Part shown: positions 1 through 13,742 of the stretch, piece by piece
How the letters are laid out: every line of letters begins with the position of its first letter
How positions within the stretch are numbered: the first letter of the stretch is position 1
DNA from: Liolophura sinensis
Taxonomy: Eukaryota; Mollusca; Polyplacophora; Chitonida; Chitonidae
Assembly: GCF_032854445.1 (NCBI RefSeq)
Contig: NC_088300.1
Location: 48,911,682 to 48,975,681 of the forward strand
Direction of reading: 5' to 3'
Length of the DNA stretch: 64,000 nt
Notes under the pieces: generated by a model
The model's input: only the letters and a program-made list of their open reading frames with translations
What the model was told of the DNA's origin: nothing
Database searches by the model: none
Made by a program: the position numbers and the translations under genes

Positions 1-3000
1 TATAAAGACCACATACCTGTCTGTTATATAACACACAGATACCCTACATACTGTGTTATATGTAGTTATCTGTTGCACACATCTGTTACTTATGCATCAG
101 TGCTTTTTGTACTTTTGATTATGTTGTGTCTAGACATACACAGGGTTAGGTATCACCACATTGCCATAATTACCAAAGGCAAAATGATAATGAGTATGAC
201 ATTTATGCCAAACAAGTAGATAAATAAGACAAGGCACTTGTATAGTTTTGAGAATTTCTAAATTTTCAGTTTCAAAACAACCTAGCCAACATTTTTTTCA
301 TGTTTCAATTTAACAGACTATTTTGCTCCATTTCCCTCTGTTTTGTGGAATATTTGTCGGTTAAGGTATTCCTGTCTATGAAACTGTATATTTTCCTAGC
401 CTATAACAGGATGTTAAATTGTGTGAACTGCTATTCTTTTTTCTTTCAGATTAGTATAATGTTATTCATTCTTATTCTTTGTAATAAATGAATCAAGTAC
501 AAATACATGTAATATTATTTGACAAAGCATAGCTTAATAAGCATACCTTGATTCTATAAAGTGATAGGTAAAAAATAATGTTGATATGTGATAACTGATT
601 ATTTTGTAAAAAGTGGATTTCTGTCAGAATGATGTTGTTCCTGGTCCTGCATCTTTGGGTACATTTATATGCTCATTTTCAACCATGCTAGTCTTTAGGA
701 TAAGTGTTCATTTAGATTTGAGGTGTTCTCTGAATTTTAGACTGAAACATGTTTTTAAGGCATTTACCTCTATCAGGTTCATAAAAATACATACATATTT
801 GAAGCTCTGAAGTCAACCATGGCAACATATCATGACAAACCAAGAAAGGTTTTGGGCACACTGTTATTACCTGCCTTCAAAATAGTAGAATCGAAGTGAA
901 AATGACTTGAATTGGCCATGAGAATTATGTGGTAACAACAGTTAAGATCAGGGTGGTAAAACATGCACAGGCAGCTTCGTCAGAACTCAACAATGGTATT
1001 TGGGGGCACATAGCTGGAGTTTCCAGAAGAAGTAACCTGACTGTTACTAAATACATGATTACCGGTTGACCCCGCTTACGTTCTATATTCTCACACGGCG
1101 CTATGACGTATGCCCTAACTTACTATAACACTTCACATTGTACCCTCAACTCTGTCAAGGCATACAACACCCAACAAAGGCCATCAGTTTTAAAGTATCC
1201 TGCTACACTGACTGTCAGACATTACAAAGGGAAATGTCTATGATACATCAGACGACATTTACATCCGTGAAAGTAGTACACAATGACAAGTGGCTGAACG
1301 CAAGGCGGACACCTTTAGACACACGTACTATACATATACACCGTTTTGTTGTAATAGTTGTACATATACTAAGAAGTAATTCACATTCGAGACAGCCATG
1401 CATGGGAAGTTTCTCCTGTGTATAGATTACGTTCCTGTTCCCGAACTTGCATATTTATTTAGCATTTACAATTCCGGCCTTTAATTCTTCCTTTGAATAA
1501 AAACCATTTTTAACTTTTAGTTTTCCTTAGCAACCGGTGAGAGTAAATTTCAGTACCAATCTTTGGTCAGTTCTTTAATAAGGTACCAATAATCACATTG
1601 ACGTCATCGACGCCTTTTCACAATGTCACCATGCCCAGTACGGCATGACCAACTCAAGTTCTACAATATTTCGCTTTGCACCCTTCCGATGCTCTTGTTC
1701 AGTTAATACTTTATGAACGTTTGTGCTTTAAATACAGTAGTTATCGGATGTTCGTTCACTAAATCTGTAGTACATGAGTACTTAGGGTCAGTATGTGTGC
1801 GAACAGTTTCCATTCGAACCGATATGACTAGCGTCTATAGTTTAATTCACTGATGCAACTCAATTGACTTTTGTCAACTATCTGTATAACCTTCGCGTTT
1901 GTGCATATATACGCGTACGTGCTTGTAGCAGTTTGTATGAATTTATAATGTACAGCGACAACAAGCCGAATCAGGCAGCCATTCTCATCTGTATGTGATT
2001 ATGTGCGATGTCGGTTCATTTGCCAGCGACGTAAGGCTAATATGGCGTGTAGTCATGCATGCTAAAGAATCTGTCCGCCGCAATGGTCAGCACTGAGTGA
2101 CACTGTAGACAGTACGTCATGGTATATATCCTTTCGTGAATGTAATCTGGGAAGAGCTCTTCCCAGATGTAATCAACCAAGCCAGAATAATGTATGCACA
2201 AAGTCTTATTAGACCAAGTTTCGAACTACGCATATTACAATGTATCTGCCTCTCCCATTTGCTCTTTATTGACATTTGTAATTATATGTACAAGCCGTAT
2301 TGGTTGCTCCCAGAGTTAGGTCGCTTCCCTTATTAAATCCGCATTTCTCATTATCATATATGTAGATGGGTTGAAACAGTGCCTTCTTTCTGAACTACAG
2401 AGTTGGACTTAAATTTGCTCGTCGAAAGTCAGAAAATAATTGGTACACTAGGAAATGCGTCAGGTTATATGGATGTTAAGCCCATGCTTTATGGTTCCCT
2501 TTCTCCGCAATAGCCAGCGATTTGAAATACCTATGAATTATCCCTTTTTGACATTCACTGTGCTCAGGGCACCCCGTAAAGATCCTCCTTGACCTAAATA
2601 AACAATTTCAAAAGAGCGACCCATGTATTGTTAGGCTTGTCTAGAGCTAAAAAGAACCTGGAATGCTCAGTTCTTTTTAACCTCTGTCGACAGCATTTTT
2701 CAAGTAACCCAAGTGCTGGTAAATAGACATTTGTCACTTACAGAGACATTGGGTTAGTTTGAGAAAACTTGCAAAATGTTAAATTTGACACATTCCCTGT
2801 TTTTGCAGCCTGATGCACTCTGTAATTATTTATAACGTAAGCCTGTATCCTTGCAATACATGTGTACCGAAGAGTTTTAGTCAGTGCGTGATAACCCATT
2901 GTACACTATGTACAGTTTATGCGAAAGCTTATTAAACGCACCTGTTGGTACACAGCATTCCACTTGGACTGGATTAACTTCACAGATTGATCCAAAATCA

Positions 3001-3690
3001 GGTATATATATGGATCAAGACGGAATTCTTGTAGAAAATGTAACACATTTATAACATCGCATACACGATATACATATAATATATTTTGGACAAGATAAAG
3101 ACATTTCGTCGGTTCTGAATTGGTTTCTACGGAAAAAAGGTCTAAAAAATCTTGTTCGTGGGTTATACGATGGATGAGCGATCAAACCCGCAAATTGAGT
3201 CGTCGACAGGCAATTATCACCTTTTTTGTTTACCAGTTCCTATCGTAAATTCACTCAAAAGACATGTAGGTCTGGTTAAGGAGATCCTTCGTGGTTTCCA
3301 TCTCTTTATTCACTATGCATGAGATCAATTAAGCTATTGAGCACCTTTTTGTATCTCTGTCATGGAGACATCGTTCCATGAAGGTAAATGAGGTCGATAA
3401 TCTGCCTTCAGGCATTTTGGGAGAAAAAGACTGATCCGCTGCAAAATGCCTTTGAATGAGCGTCTGTATTGACTTAGCTTGGTACAATACACTGTGGTAT
3501 GAAGTTATAAGGAAATGAAAACGTATATACATGCAGCATGTGTCAGAAAGCTTTATCTCCTTTGTGGGATTATCTACATCAGAGGTAATCTATGATTTGT
3601 CCATGCATGCACAAATATTTCAATATTTCGATGCCTGTAGTCTTAATATTATTAATATAAGGGAAAGTCGCTGCACTTTGTAAAAGTAAT
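1..3690. other. Non-coding, nothing recognised
   Basis: AT-rich sequence with only short chance frames. No RNA gene, repeat family or conserved motif that I can name. Confidence 0.5.
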
Positions 3691-3699
3691 TTGTCACTT

Positions 3700-3870
3700 G
3701 CATAATAGTAGTAGGGTTTATGAGTACCACTGCAGTTTTCACTGGGTGCTGAGCTATCCTTCAGTCGCAAAGCAACAGCCAAATCCGCGGAGGGTGGATT
3801 CGAACACACGGTTTCATTGCGGTTAAGAGCCTTCGGCTTCAGAAGACTATGATGTGCGTTATAGACACTC
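3700..3870 (-). mobile_element. tRNA-like SINE head (unclassified)
   Basis: On the minus strand GTGTTCGAATCCACCCTCCG fits a B box, with GGCTCTTAACCGCAATG before it. It is not a functional tRNA: I cannot fold an acceptor stem. A run of 17 C follows at 3875-3891. Confidence 0.45.
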
Positions 3871-3891
3871 TCAACCCCCCCCCCCCCCCCC

Positions 3892-5470
3892 ACCTCCTTC
3901 AAACACACACCCAGGGCGTGCAGTTTTTGTGTAAGCTGTTGTTACCTGTTTGTATTAGACGTGTGTGACCTGGCGGGTTGACAGATGCATATCCTAAACT
4001 AGTGGTTGTTTTGTTCATTTGCAGTCCCTGCAACAGGTGGTTGTAATGGTTGACATTCACAAGAGTGAAATGCGCAGGTTCATTGGGTACATGTATACAC
4101 TTAGAGACAACTGAAGGCCCGTGTGATGTTTGCTCATTTTTGCGAATGATATTTTAATGGTATTATATACAACTCAAAATGCATCATCTTGATCTGTCCT
4201 ACCATTTTGCCCATCTGATTGTTGAAATATGAGGTAAATGTGGCTTCATGGAGGCTTATAGTTCCATCATATTAAGTTCTGACCGTAGGGCCATTTGCGT
4301 CTTCACACATAAAGGTTGCATGTTGTTCATTGGTACAGTAAAGAATTGCGAGGCACAGAGAAATACCATCGCCAACGGATTGGAGGTACGAGTCCAAACT
4401 GATCTTCAATCATCGAATTGAAAAGCCTTTTTCAGATTCTGAATTATTTTATCCAGTGTTGGAGCCGTTTTTTCCGCTTTGTTCATACTACCAGATAACA
4501 TGGTTTCAACTGTATCACATTGCTATACACACGTACAGTTATTTCTAAACCTGTTTGGATCATTTGCAAGCCTTAATATGTAACGCCCTCTTGAGAATTT
4601 TATCCTACCAGCAGACATATTTTGCTAATTCCTGGTATGTACTGGAAATCAGACAAACGCAGAAAATGAATTTTGTGCCAAAAATTGAACTTAGTACTAT
4701 TCGCCTATATGGCGAACGCTTGAAATTGTTAGTCCAGGGATTTGCCATTAATCAGGTCAGCGGAACTGTTTCATATCACGATAAGATGAAGTTATAATAA
4801 GACATTGACCTGGATTGTTCACCCTGACATGGTTTGTGCTCACTGAATTGTGAAGTAAACATTTATAGTGTCGGATGAGGAAGAAAAAGTGTCACTAAGT
4901 TCACATTGAAGGTGTTGGGCCACCTAGGGTTAAGCTCATTATACCGACCGGCTGTTCAGGGTCCCTCCAACGAGGCTGGATAACCCTTTTTCTTTCAACT
5001 TTTTTTCTCTTTTTGCGAAACATTTGAACTAAAATATCGCTCTCTTTCTAATACAAACTTACTTCACCTTTGGGGATTTTATAAAATGAGAGAAAATTCG
5101 TAACAACGGACTGACATAAATCCCCAACACTTCTTGCAAGCACTATGTAACTATTTCCTTAGTGTGTAGAACAACATATATGCTATAAGCCAACCGCATA
5201 CACTGTACTTTCAGCAGCCTCCCTGCATATGCTGCGCTACCGAAATAATTTTATGAATCTATAAGAGTGGTCACACATTGGCATATGTAATTGAGAGGTA
5301 TACCGGCATTAATTTGTATTGAAGACAGCACAGGATTAGAAATGTTTGGCCAAAGGAACCTTGCGTATAAACCTTCCAATGCTTTCACGTAATACAGTCT
5401 GTTACTATATCTATACTAAAACATGTAGAGGTCGTATGCATTTAGGTTTCAGTGTATTGAGTTTGATTTA
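3892..5470. other. Non-coding, nothing recognised
   Basis: No supported gene. The frame at 4555-4797 has no recognisable domain and no splice context. Confidence 0.5.
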
Positions 5471-5699
5471 TTATTTATTTATTTGATTGGTGTTTTACGC
5501 CGTACTCAAGAATATTTCACTTATACGACGGCGGCCAGCATTATGGTGGGGGAAACCCACTACCATCTGCAGGTTGCTTGCAGACCTTCCCACGAAGCCA
5601 GCATGAGCTGGACTTGAACTCACAGCGGCCGCATTGGTGAGAGACTCCTGTGTCATTTGCGCTGCGCTAGCGCACTAACCAACTGAGCCACGGAGGCCC
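5471..5699 (-). mobile_element. tRNA-derived SINE (type A), near full length
   Basis: Read on the minus strand: head GGCCTCCGTGGCTCAGTTGG (tRNA A box), GAGTTCAAGTCCAGC (B box), a body ending CATAATGCTGGCCGCCGTCG, then GTATAAGTGAAATATTCTTG, GGCGTAAAACACCAATC and an (AAAT)n tail. It lacks part of the central region. Confidence 0.88.
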
Positions 5700-6654
5700 C
5701 TATTTAGTTTGACGTAGTATTGACAGGTGCTTGGATTTATAGTGGACAGTAGCCCTCAATAAATGCTGCTTGCAAAACGCAATGCTTCTATAGATTTTTT
5801 AAACATATCACTTCAGGTTTCCAGGTTCTTGGGCCATCTTGGTGCCGTCCTATCCTGCCTTGTATGTTGCTAACAACATACATTTTCTGGAACTTAACAC
5901 TTCATTTGATTATCCACAGGCTAATGAACCATGATTCATTCTCACGGATGTGTTATGCTGTGAAGCATTTGCTTATGTAATGGGATTAACCTGGCTTTTC
6001 AACCATTTTGAATTCCAGCACGGCATTTTACGGTGACACAGGGTACCATTATGGCTTGGTAATTTTTAACAATAGTGTTGCAGCCCATTGTAAACATTGT
6101 AAAGGTGCTGAAGTTTTCGACTCTCATTGCATTTTACTTGCAGACGCAACCGTTTTGATTCAGTATTAATATTTATAGTATACATGTAGGTCATGCCGAA
6201 CAAAAAAACTTGCGTGACAGTTAACTTAGCATGAACAATTCGTGGTGGAACCATCTTTAGAATTGTAATGGACACAACTATATGATTTAATATGTGAAAT
6301 TAATCAGTGGGTCAATCTATATGCAAATGAATGACCGAAGAAAATTTCAAGCGAATGTCCTTGTATTGCAAGCTTGAGTTGCAAACTTCCTGAGATTGTC
6401 AAATACCCTTTGACTTTCTAATCCAACGAGTTATTTTGAGAACACGCATTCCTTCTGCATACTTACCTGTATAATTTCTCGAAACCATGCGTAGTTTTTT
6501 ATATACTTCTCAAATGTTTAAACCAATGTATGATGCTACGTAATTTGCAATTACAAAAGTCACGAGGTGACTTTCTTGTCCCGTTAGTTAAAACGTAATT
6601 TGTCTTACTTTTGACCTATATTCTCAAAACATTAATGTGTTAATTCAACAGAAA
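5700..6654. other. Non-coding, nothing recognised
   Basis: Between a SINE and a MITE-like element; no gene signal. Confidence 0.5.
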
Positions 6655-6845
6655 GTCTGTTGACTGAATGATGCTAGAATGTACTATGCTATTGCAACAA
6701 ATTATTCTGTTAAATATAACACACATTCTATAATTCGACTTAAAGGCTCTGTTTGACTATACAGGATACTATGTTGAAGATGACACAGTATTATGCTGTA
6801 ATTACGTTCAGGATACATTCTAGCATCACTCAGACAGCAGTCTCC
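6655..6845. mobile_element. MITE-like element, copy 1
   Basis: Inverted ends of about 29 bp with four mismatches: CTGAATGATGCTAGAATGTA at the left and the complement of TACATTCTAGCATCACTCAG at the right. The internal sequence ACAGTATTATGCTGTAATTA recurs in diverged form near 24240. Confidence 0.65.
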
Positions 6846-9800
6846 CCTTTAAATTTAACAAATTAATTTTTGTTTTTAGTGTATTTAACTATGAGCCAGG
6901 TGTACCATCGCCGATAGATCCATACGCTTAGCTTACTTCAGAGCGTGGTTGGTATATATGTGGATCGTGGATCTTTGTCTGGCATTATATCCACACTGTA
7001 TTCTTGATAAAATATCTATATAAAAGAAGAGCCCGTGATTAGTCATCGTCCCTGAGTCTACAGTGCTTCAGTAACAATTATAAATATGAAATTTATCTTG
7101 GCACTATCTTAGATTAGATCAGTATCACCACCCACTCGCTTTGAAATTAAGCTTTTTTTTCGGAGCAGATGGCATGATTTAAACCATAAAACCTTTTACT
7201 GCTATGGTTTATGTGCAGTCATAAAGAGTGTGTGTGTGCGCGTGTGCGTGTGCGTGCGTGTGTGTTTGTGTGTGTGTGTGTGTGTATCGTGAGATTTGTA
7301 GCAGTCGCGACGTTCGACGGTTTATATACAATCATACACCAAATGTACTTCCATATGACTATATATCCCAGAGCCAAAAAATCCGGCTTGATGTCGGTGA
7401 TGCATTCATTTTGAAAGCAGGTTTGCGCATGGCACGTTAACACTGATGCATTAAGCCAAGATGCTATACTTGTTACTTGTGTACACAGTATGGCCTATGG
7501 ACAAGGCATTTAGCTCTTTGCACAAGATAAACATTTATTTATGTGTTTGGAGTGCCCTTGTATACAGCGGAGTTGTAATATTACTTGGTTACAGTTATAG
7601 TTTGTAACTCATGGAATCTTCCATTGGACCGCAAGTAAATGGAAATAATTATACGTTTTGTGAAACTGATGATATTTGTTAATCAGTTTTATAAACTTGT
7701 TTATCTATTTTGATTAGTGTTTAATATCGTGTATACTCGATTTTTCACCTGTATGAAGGTGAATATTTTTATCGGTGAAGAAAACCGGAGTGCCCAGGAT
7801 AAGTCACTGGTCTCCCTCAGGCACCTGACAAACCTCTTGACTAAAAGTCAAATCTGTAGCTTAACCAGCGAGAGCCTGCAACCATACTGCAAACATACTG
7901 GAAAGGAGGCCGATCTGTTGCGACCAGCGCTAAACTAGCCAACTTGACAAGCTATGTGAGCCATGATGACATAACAAGAGGTTGCACTGAAATTCGTTTT
8001 GTGTGGTTTCTTTGTTATAATTTTCTTTTTTGAGTGGGACAGACATGTGGCAGAGCGTTGCGCAGCGGTGGTATATTCAGTTCACAGCTAATAAAGTGGC
8101 CAGTTACATTTAGATTCATACATACATACATACATACATTCACGTGCTTACCGAAATATATATATATGATATAAGATCCATGCCTAAATCGCTTTTGGCA
8201 GTCTCTAATACAGACAGGTCATGGTTGCAACATTTGTATGAATCTGTTTGAGATCCGGCGACATCACGACTACATTACAAAACAATTGTTCAATGTAATA
8301 CCTTCGGTGGCGAGCTTTGCCATTGATTCCATGCTCTGACCATGGTCCTGATCTATTCTGTACTGTTTATTGTACACATCATATATAGGTGTAGCTCTGA
8401 GGCTTGACTGTTACACAGATCAATATGTGGTAATGTCTGGCGTGTGCATGTGGACATATACACACAGTTACATTGGTCATCGTGCAGCTGAGTTTCTATC
8501 ATATATTTCCAGTGCGGAATTTTTAAATTTTCGTTCGTCTTTCCGGCTTTTTTGTATTAGGTATAAGTATTTTGAAAAAAGACTCAAGTATAGCATTGTG
8601 TGAGACTATAGCATACATGTCATAGCACTGACATATAGCTGCACAATTAAGATATGACTTAACCGGTGTGGCCGGTAATTAATGTTTGCTGTTGTGTACA
8701 TTTTGACGTCACGTGAATGATTATACTTCTGGGTTTAGGTGTATAACATCCGTATTATGACTGTATTATAAATAAAAACTCTGTAACTGAGTCATTTTTC
8801 ATGCTATGCATAACAGTTGAAAAATAAACTTTCCTCTGTCACTTTAGCGCTGTTTTTTACTGCAGCTTCTAAAATAGTTTTTGGAGTAACGCCATATTTT
8901 TCTTTCACGCCTTTACCGCAGACTGCGTAGTGCTGGTACCGATGCCAACGTATGGTCTGTGTCTTTTATTTGTGGTGGGTTCAGCTTTCTCGTCATGTTA
9001 AACTCGTCGTAAATGAATACAAACTGGGCAGAAAATAGACACCATGTTGTACATCCGTGAAACCCATGTATTGTTGGCCCTTTTCCTTTTTAAACCGCGT
9101 TAAAACGGTGTAACTAATGTATAGTTCCAACGCCAGGAACGGCCAACGTCCAAATGGTTAATATATATGTATGTTCGGGTAAAATGTGGTTGTTCCGTTT
9201 CCGTTCAAGCTCTTGGATTGAGTTCAGAATTGAGGCTTCTTAGTTATCATGGCTTCCACATCGCATTCTAGACTATCACTCGGCGACTCCCGACCGTCTA
9301 TTTAGACTGTTCTGCGTAGCCGTCTGATGGTGATAAACTACCCTGAAAATCCATGCTGACGACTCGTGTCCGCTGCCGTCATCACTACGTAAGAGGGGTG
9401 TACACGTTATAGAACCGTCGAGAATACGACCTCGGCATTACTCATCGCTATAGACGGAGTCTAGGTGAAAGCTGAGAGGCTCGGAAACGCTCTCTATTTC
9501 CACCAGGGCCGAGCGTGCTTCTAGTTTATTGCTTTCTATACCAGCTAACAGCGGTAAAACGCTGACGTAGAGGGAAAGCGATGTCCGTCTCTCTTTGCCG
9601 GCCACAGGATTTCCGGAGTGGGCTCCTTTGGTCGATTTTTGGTTTCTCAATTACAAGTCTATATACTGGTAGTCTGGTCAGTTGGTGGCTCTTTCTGTGA
9701 TCCGCCACGTGCTCTTGTGCGTTGTGAAGGTCTATACCCAATTCCCATCAATCAGAGGGGCGACTGTTTATACTATGGTCTATATATGTTTTACTATTTT

Positions 9801-12310
9801 GTGGCAGCAAATAGTATACACACCAAATAATGATATTAAATGTAGCGTATGTATAATGCAAGGCCATGATCAGTTTGCTGGCTTGGGTGTCAATGAAATG
9901 TTCTAGACTATCACTGGGTTTAAAAACTGTCGAAATTTATTCTACCTTTGTTATCGTATCCATCGAGATTCACGTGGGATGGTTTTAACATAACGTTTCT
10001 AGACTGCAAGGACATTATACACTGAATTTGTATTACAGCATTATCCGCTTTAAAAACCGAGAAAAAAACAGTGTTCGAGAATACAGTATAGTAAATAAAA
10101 TATGTGAAATGGTATGATGTCATTGAAACCACATTAAATCATTTAGGCCTATATATAAAACAGTTTCTATCGATTTTATAATCGTGAAGGATTTAGAGAC
10201 GTGAAAACGTTCTCGACCAGCTTTTATTCTATTATTTCCTAAAATGAAGTGCCATAAATAGGAACAGCATGCACTCCGTGCAAAACGGATATGACATGGA
10301 AGTGACTGATATTTAATAACGTAAAAAAGGCCTGTCCCATGCAGACACATAGGCGCGTGCCGAATAACGTTACTTTTATAAGAAAGAAATAATTAAACCT
10401 AAATAATTTAGCATAAGTAATTTTCTGGGGTCATTAACCTAAGTGGCCTTATAGGGTCGTTGTCCGTAACCTGCAAGTTTTTTTTTCTTTTTTTCTTTTG
10501 GTTTTTTTTTTTACTACAAAAAATTCTTAAAATGTCAAACAATTTCGTTTTTAACGGCTTCCGTATGAATGGCACTGTGAACATTGCATGACAGTATATG
10601 CATGAAATATCACATCATTTCCTCGCTAGCACATCTATCGCCTGGCAAGCTTATCGATTTTCTGTTATAGTGTACCTTTTCCTGCACCTAAATGTTTGAT
10701 GTCGTTATAACTTTTCTCCATATAAACAGTGGTTTAGCCCAGGAGTCCTCTTATATTCCGTGGTCGGCCGATTTTCTTCATGATTTCTTTATCATAGGTT
10801 CCTCCGAGCATTCACGGACATGCACTCACAAACCATATTGGGTGTCTCATTAAAACACGAACACCTCGGTGTGTTCGTGGGCTTCTCTAAATGATGCTTT
10901 TATGGATGCCGACAATTGCAGTGATCATCCAAAATTAACTAGTAGACGTCTTTTGTTCTAAGAAATTTATTTTGCATCACTCTCACTTTAAGGTCACACC
11001 TCAAATATATTTTATGAACACGTTATAAGAATAGCCCTCAACCACTCAAATCATCAGCGATATTGGCCTGTTTTCCGGTGCATTAATTATTTCACTTTCT
11101 CCTTTTTTGGTTCTCTAGACCTCATGGTTTCAACCTACATATGTGAATAATTTACGTGTATATAACTGATATCCCTGATCGTTGAATTGTTTTCCCTTCT
11201 GACACCTCACCGCCTATAACTGTATATCACCAAGTCCCTGACTACGTTCCATACATGCAGCTGTTGCATATCACATATACTGATCAAACAGTTTTCTTTT
11301 CGATAACATATAAAGTATATATACAAAATATGGTTGAGTGTGAATATATATCTATATAAAGTTTACTAATATAGTTCAAGGTATAAAATGTATAAATATA
11401 TAAATCTTATAAAATCTTATAAATATAAATCTTAGATTATCTCCGAATCTTTCTTATTGAGACACTGTATATCTGTATACATCTCAAAATCGTTTAGGCC
11501 ACTTTACATCAAAATCTTTCGGACGGCTTTATATCGAAATATTTCAGTTTAAATAGGCCTATTTATACAGGTGTCAGAACGTTCCATTTTGTATAACTTC
11601 ATTAAAAAAAAAATCAAATGTGTTCATTAATTAAATAATTCCTTCCTGTGCCAACACATGTGCATGCACATGATTTATTTCCTTCCACAAATTATGCCTT
11701 ATATTTAGATTTTTTCGTTCTTGATTGTGCTTTGGTGTTTCATTATTTTATTTTTCTGTCTCAGTGTTCGTTCTTATCTCTGCTACGTGTATAAAGCCGG
11801 AAACATCACAACACATTTCCTCCCCTCGTACGTGCTTTATATATTGTTTCTATCCTTGTAGATTGAAACGTCTTATCTTCTGGTTACCTATTGTAAATCT
11901 TTCACAGTTTATAAGCTTATGTCAATGAACTTGCAAAGGTTTGCAAATTCGAGATGTTCACAACACAATATGCAAGCTAACCGATAGATATATAATGTTC
12001 CCTTACACGTGTTTATGTACAGAAATGACACACTGTTCATTCGGGTCTTCATTTTTTGTACGTATTAACAGAGCTTTCTTTACTGCATGCATACTTGCTG
12101 TTTGTGAAATTAATTGAACAATGATTAAAATAGCCTATTGGAAAATATATGACACTCCCAGAATTGTATATATCCAAGTATAAAAACTAGGTGTTCGTGT
12201 CTTATGTATATTTATATGATATGACAATATAAATATATGTAATATAGCCGCGTTTTATATTTGGGATCTTTGCATTGTATATGAAGCTAATTTTGACAAT
12301 CGGTCTGCCC
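6846..12310. other. Non-coding, microsatellites only
   Basis: Contains the (TG)n tract and an (ATAC)n run near 8120. The more GC-balanced stretch at about 9170-9760 stands out by eye but has no identifiable exon. Confidence 0.45.
7226..7284 (+). repeat. (TG)n microsatellite
   Basis: Imperfect TG/CG dinucleotide run. It explains the overlapping short frames on both strands here. Confidence 0.95.
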
Positions 12311-12424
12311 AAACCTGCGGATGTTCGTGGCTTTCCCCCGGGTTCTGCCCGGTTTCCTCCCATCATAATGCTGGCCGTCGTCGTATAAGTGAAATATTAT
12401 TGAGTAAAACACCAATCAAATAAA
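12311..12424 (+). mobile_element. SINE type A, 5'-truncated
   Basis: Contains GGCTTTCCCCCGGGTTCTGC, CATAATGCTGGCCGTCGTCG, then GTATAAGTGAAATATTATTG and CACCAATCAAATAAA. The head is missing. Confidence 0.85.
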
Positions 12425-13675
12425 CTTTGACAATCATTGTGTATTCCATAATAGTATCTGAATACGGTTCGCAGAATTATTTATAGTGATACATTATTAA
12501 TATTAATTTGATTATTTAAACATTTAGAATTATAATTATTTTATTTTTCGAATTTATGGTTAATCACTTTAACTAAATATAGATTTATACGAAATATCCC
12601 CTAGTTACATTTATCTATATAGCAAGATCTTTGTTGACGTTAAATAAAAATCAGGTAAATAAATAAATTTACCTCCCGAAACTTTGAACATCCTGTGCAT
12701 GAATTCATATAAGATATGCAATCTTTAAAATTCATATAAGCCTCTCCGTAAATAATATAACAACTCTTTCGTTGCATATAGATTTTGTACCAAGCTCGCT
12801 TTTAATACGGGTTACGTTTTCCTGTGTGTAACAAAATAAAGTATTTTCGGGTCATAATAACTTGCCACCTGAGAATATTGGTCTTAAAACTTATGTTAAA
12901 AATTATTTACTAAGCGTCTTTTTATCATGCAAATTCAGCTGCAATATAACATATAGCAAAAGTGTGATGGATGGAGAAGGGATGATGTTGAAATAGGCGA
13001 AGTTATCTTTGTCGGTATGAATCTGTGATTTAGTTTTGTTCCGTTATAATTCAGTTTTTTGGGGTTAATTTCACAACTCACCATGCATCCATGACTGGCA
13101 CGTGATCAGAGATATCTGAAATGTATAAAAGTGGGACAAAATGGCGAATATATTTCACTTCAACTGTACTAAAGCGGATACTCATTTACCTTACCTGAAA
13201 TTTGTCTGTCAGGTGTATATTCTCTTTATGGCATAGTCCAGAATGTACAAAATTTGACCACCTTGAACTAATTAAAAATGCTTAAATTATATTTCACATA
13301 ATTACAAATTCATTTTTTTTTTGACATTCGAACCCTCTGTTGTAAATAAACATACATACCTTGTACATTCATCTTTGTTCAGTTCTATACTTATTCTATA
13401 TTAAGTATATACAAGGGAAAAAATCCGTGCACGGTCGACGCATAGCCCACGCATTTTTAGCTTTCCTGCAATCTGGGTCGCCATTTTGTTGGGAATTTGT
13501 GGCTTATAAGAATGCCGAGTTAACATGCCAGAACATCTGCACGCACACTTTGGAGAAAAGAGGCGTTTTAGGTCGCAACGAAGTTAACCATATATTTATA
13601 AGATATAAATATTAATTATTGTCGCGGTTTATCTTTGAGTCACAACACAAGTTATACGCTGTCGAGTCGCAGTAG

Positions 13676-13742
<67 letters not shown>

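Noticed and set aside
7211..7443. Three short frames with Cys/Val or Thr/His repeats
   Set aside because: Products of the (TG)n microsatellite.
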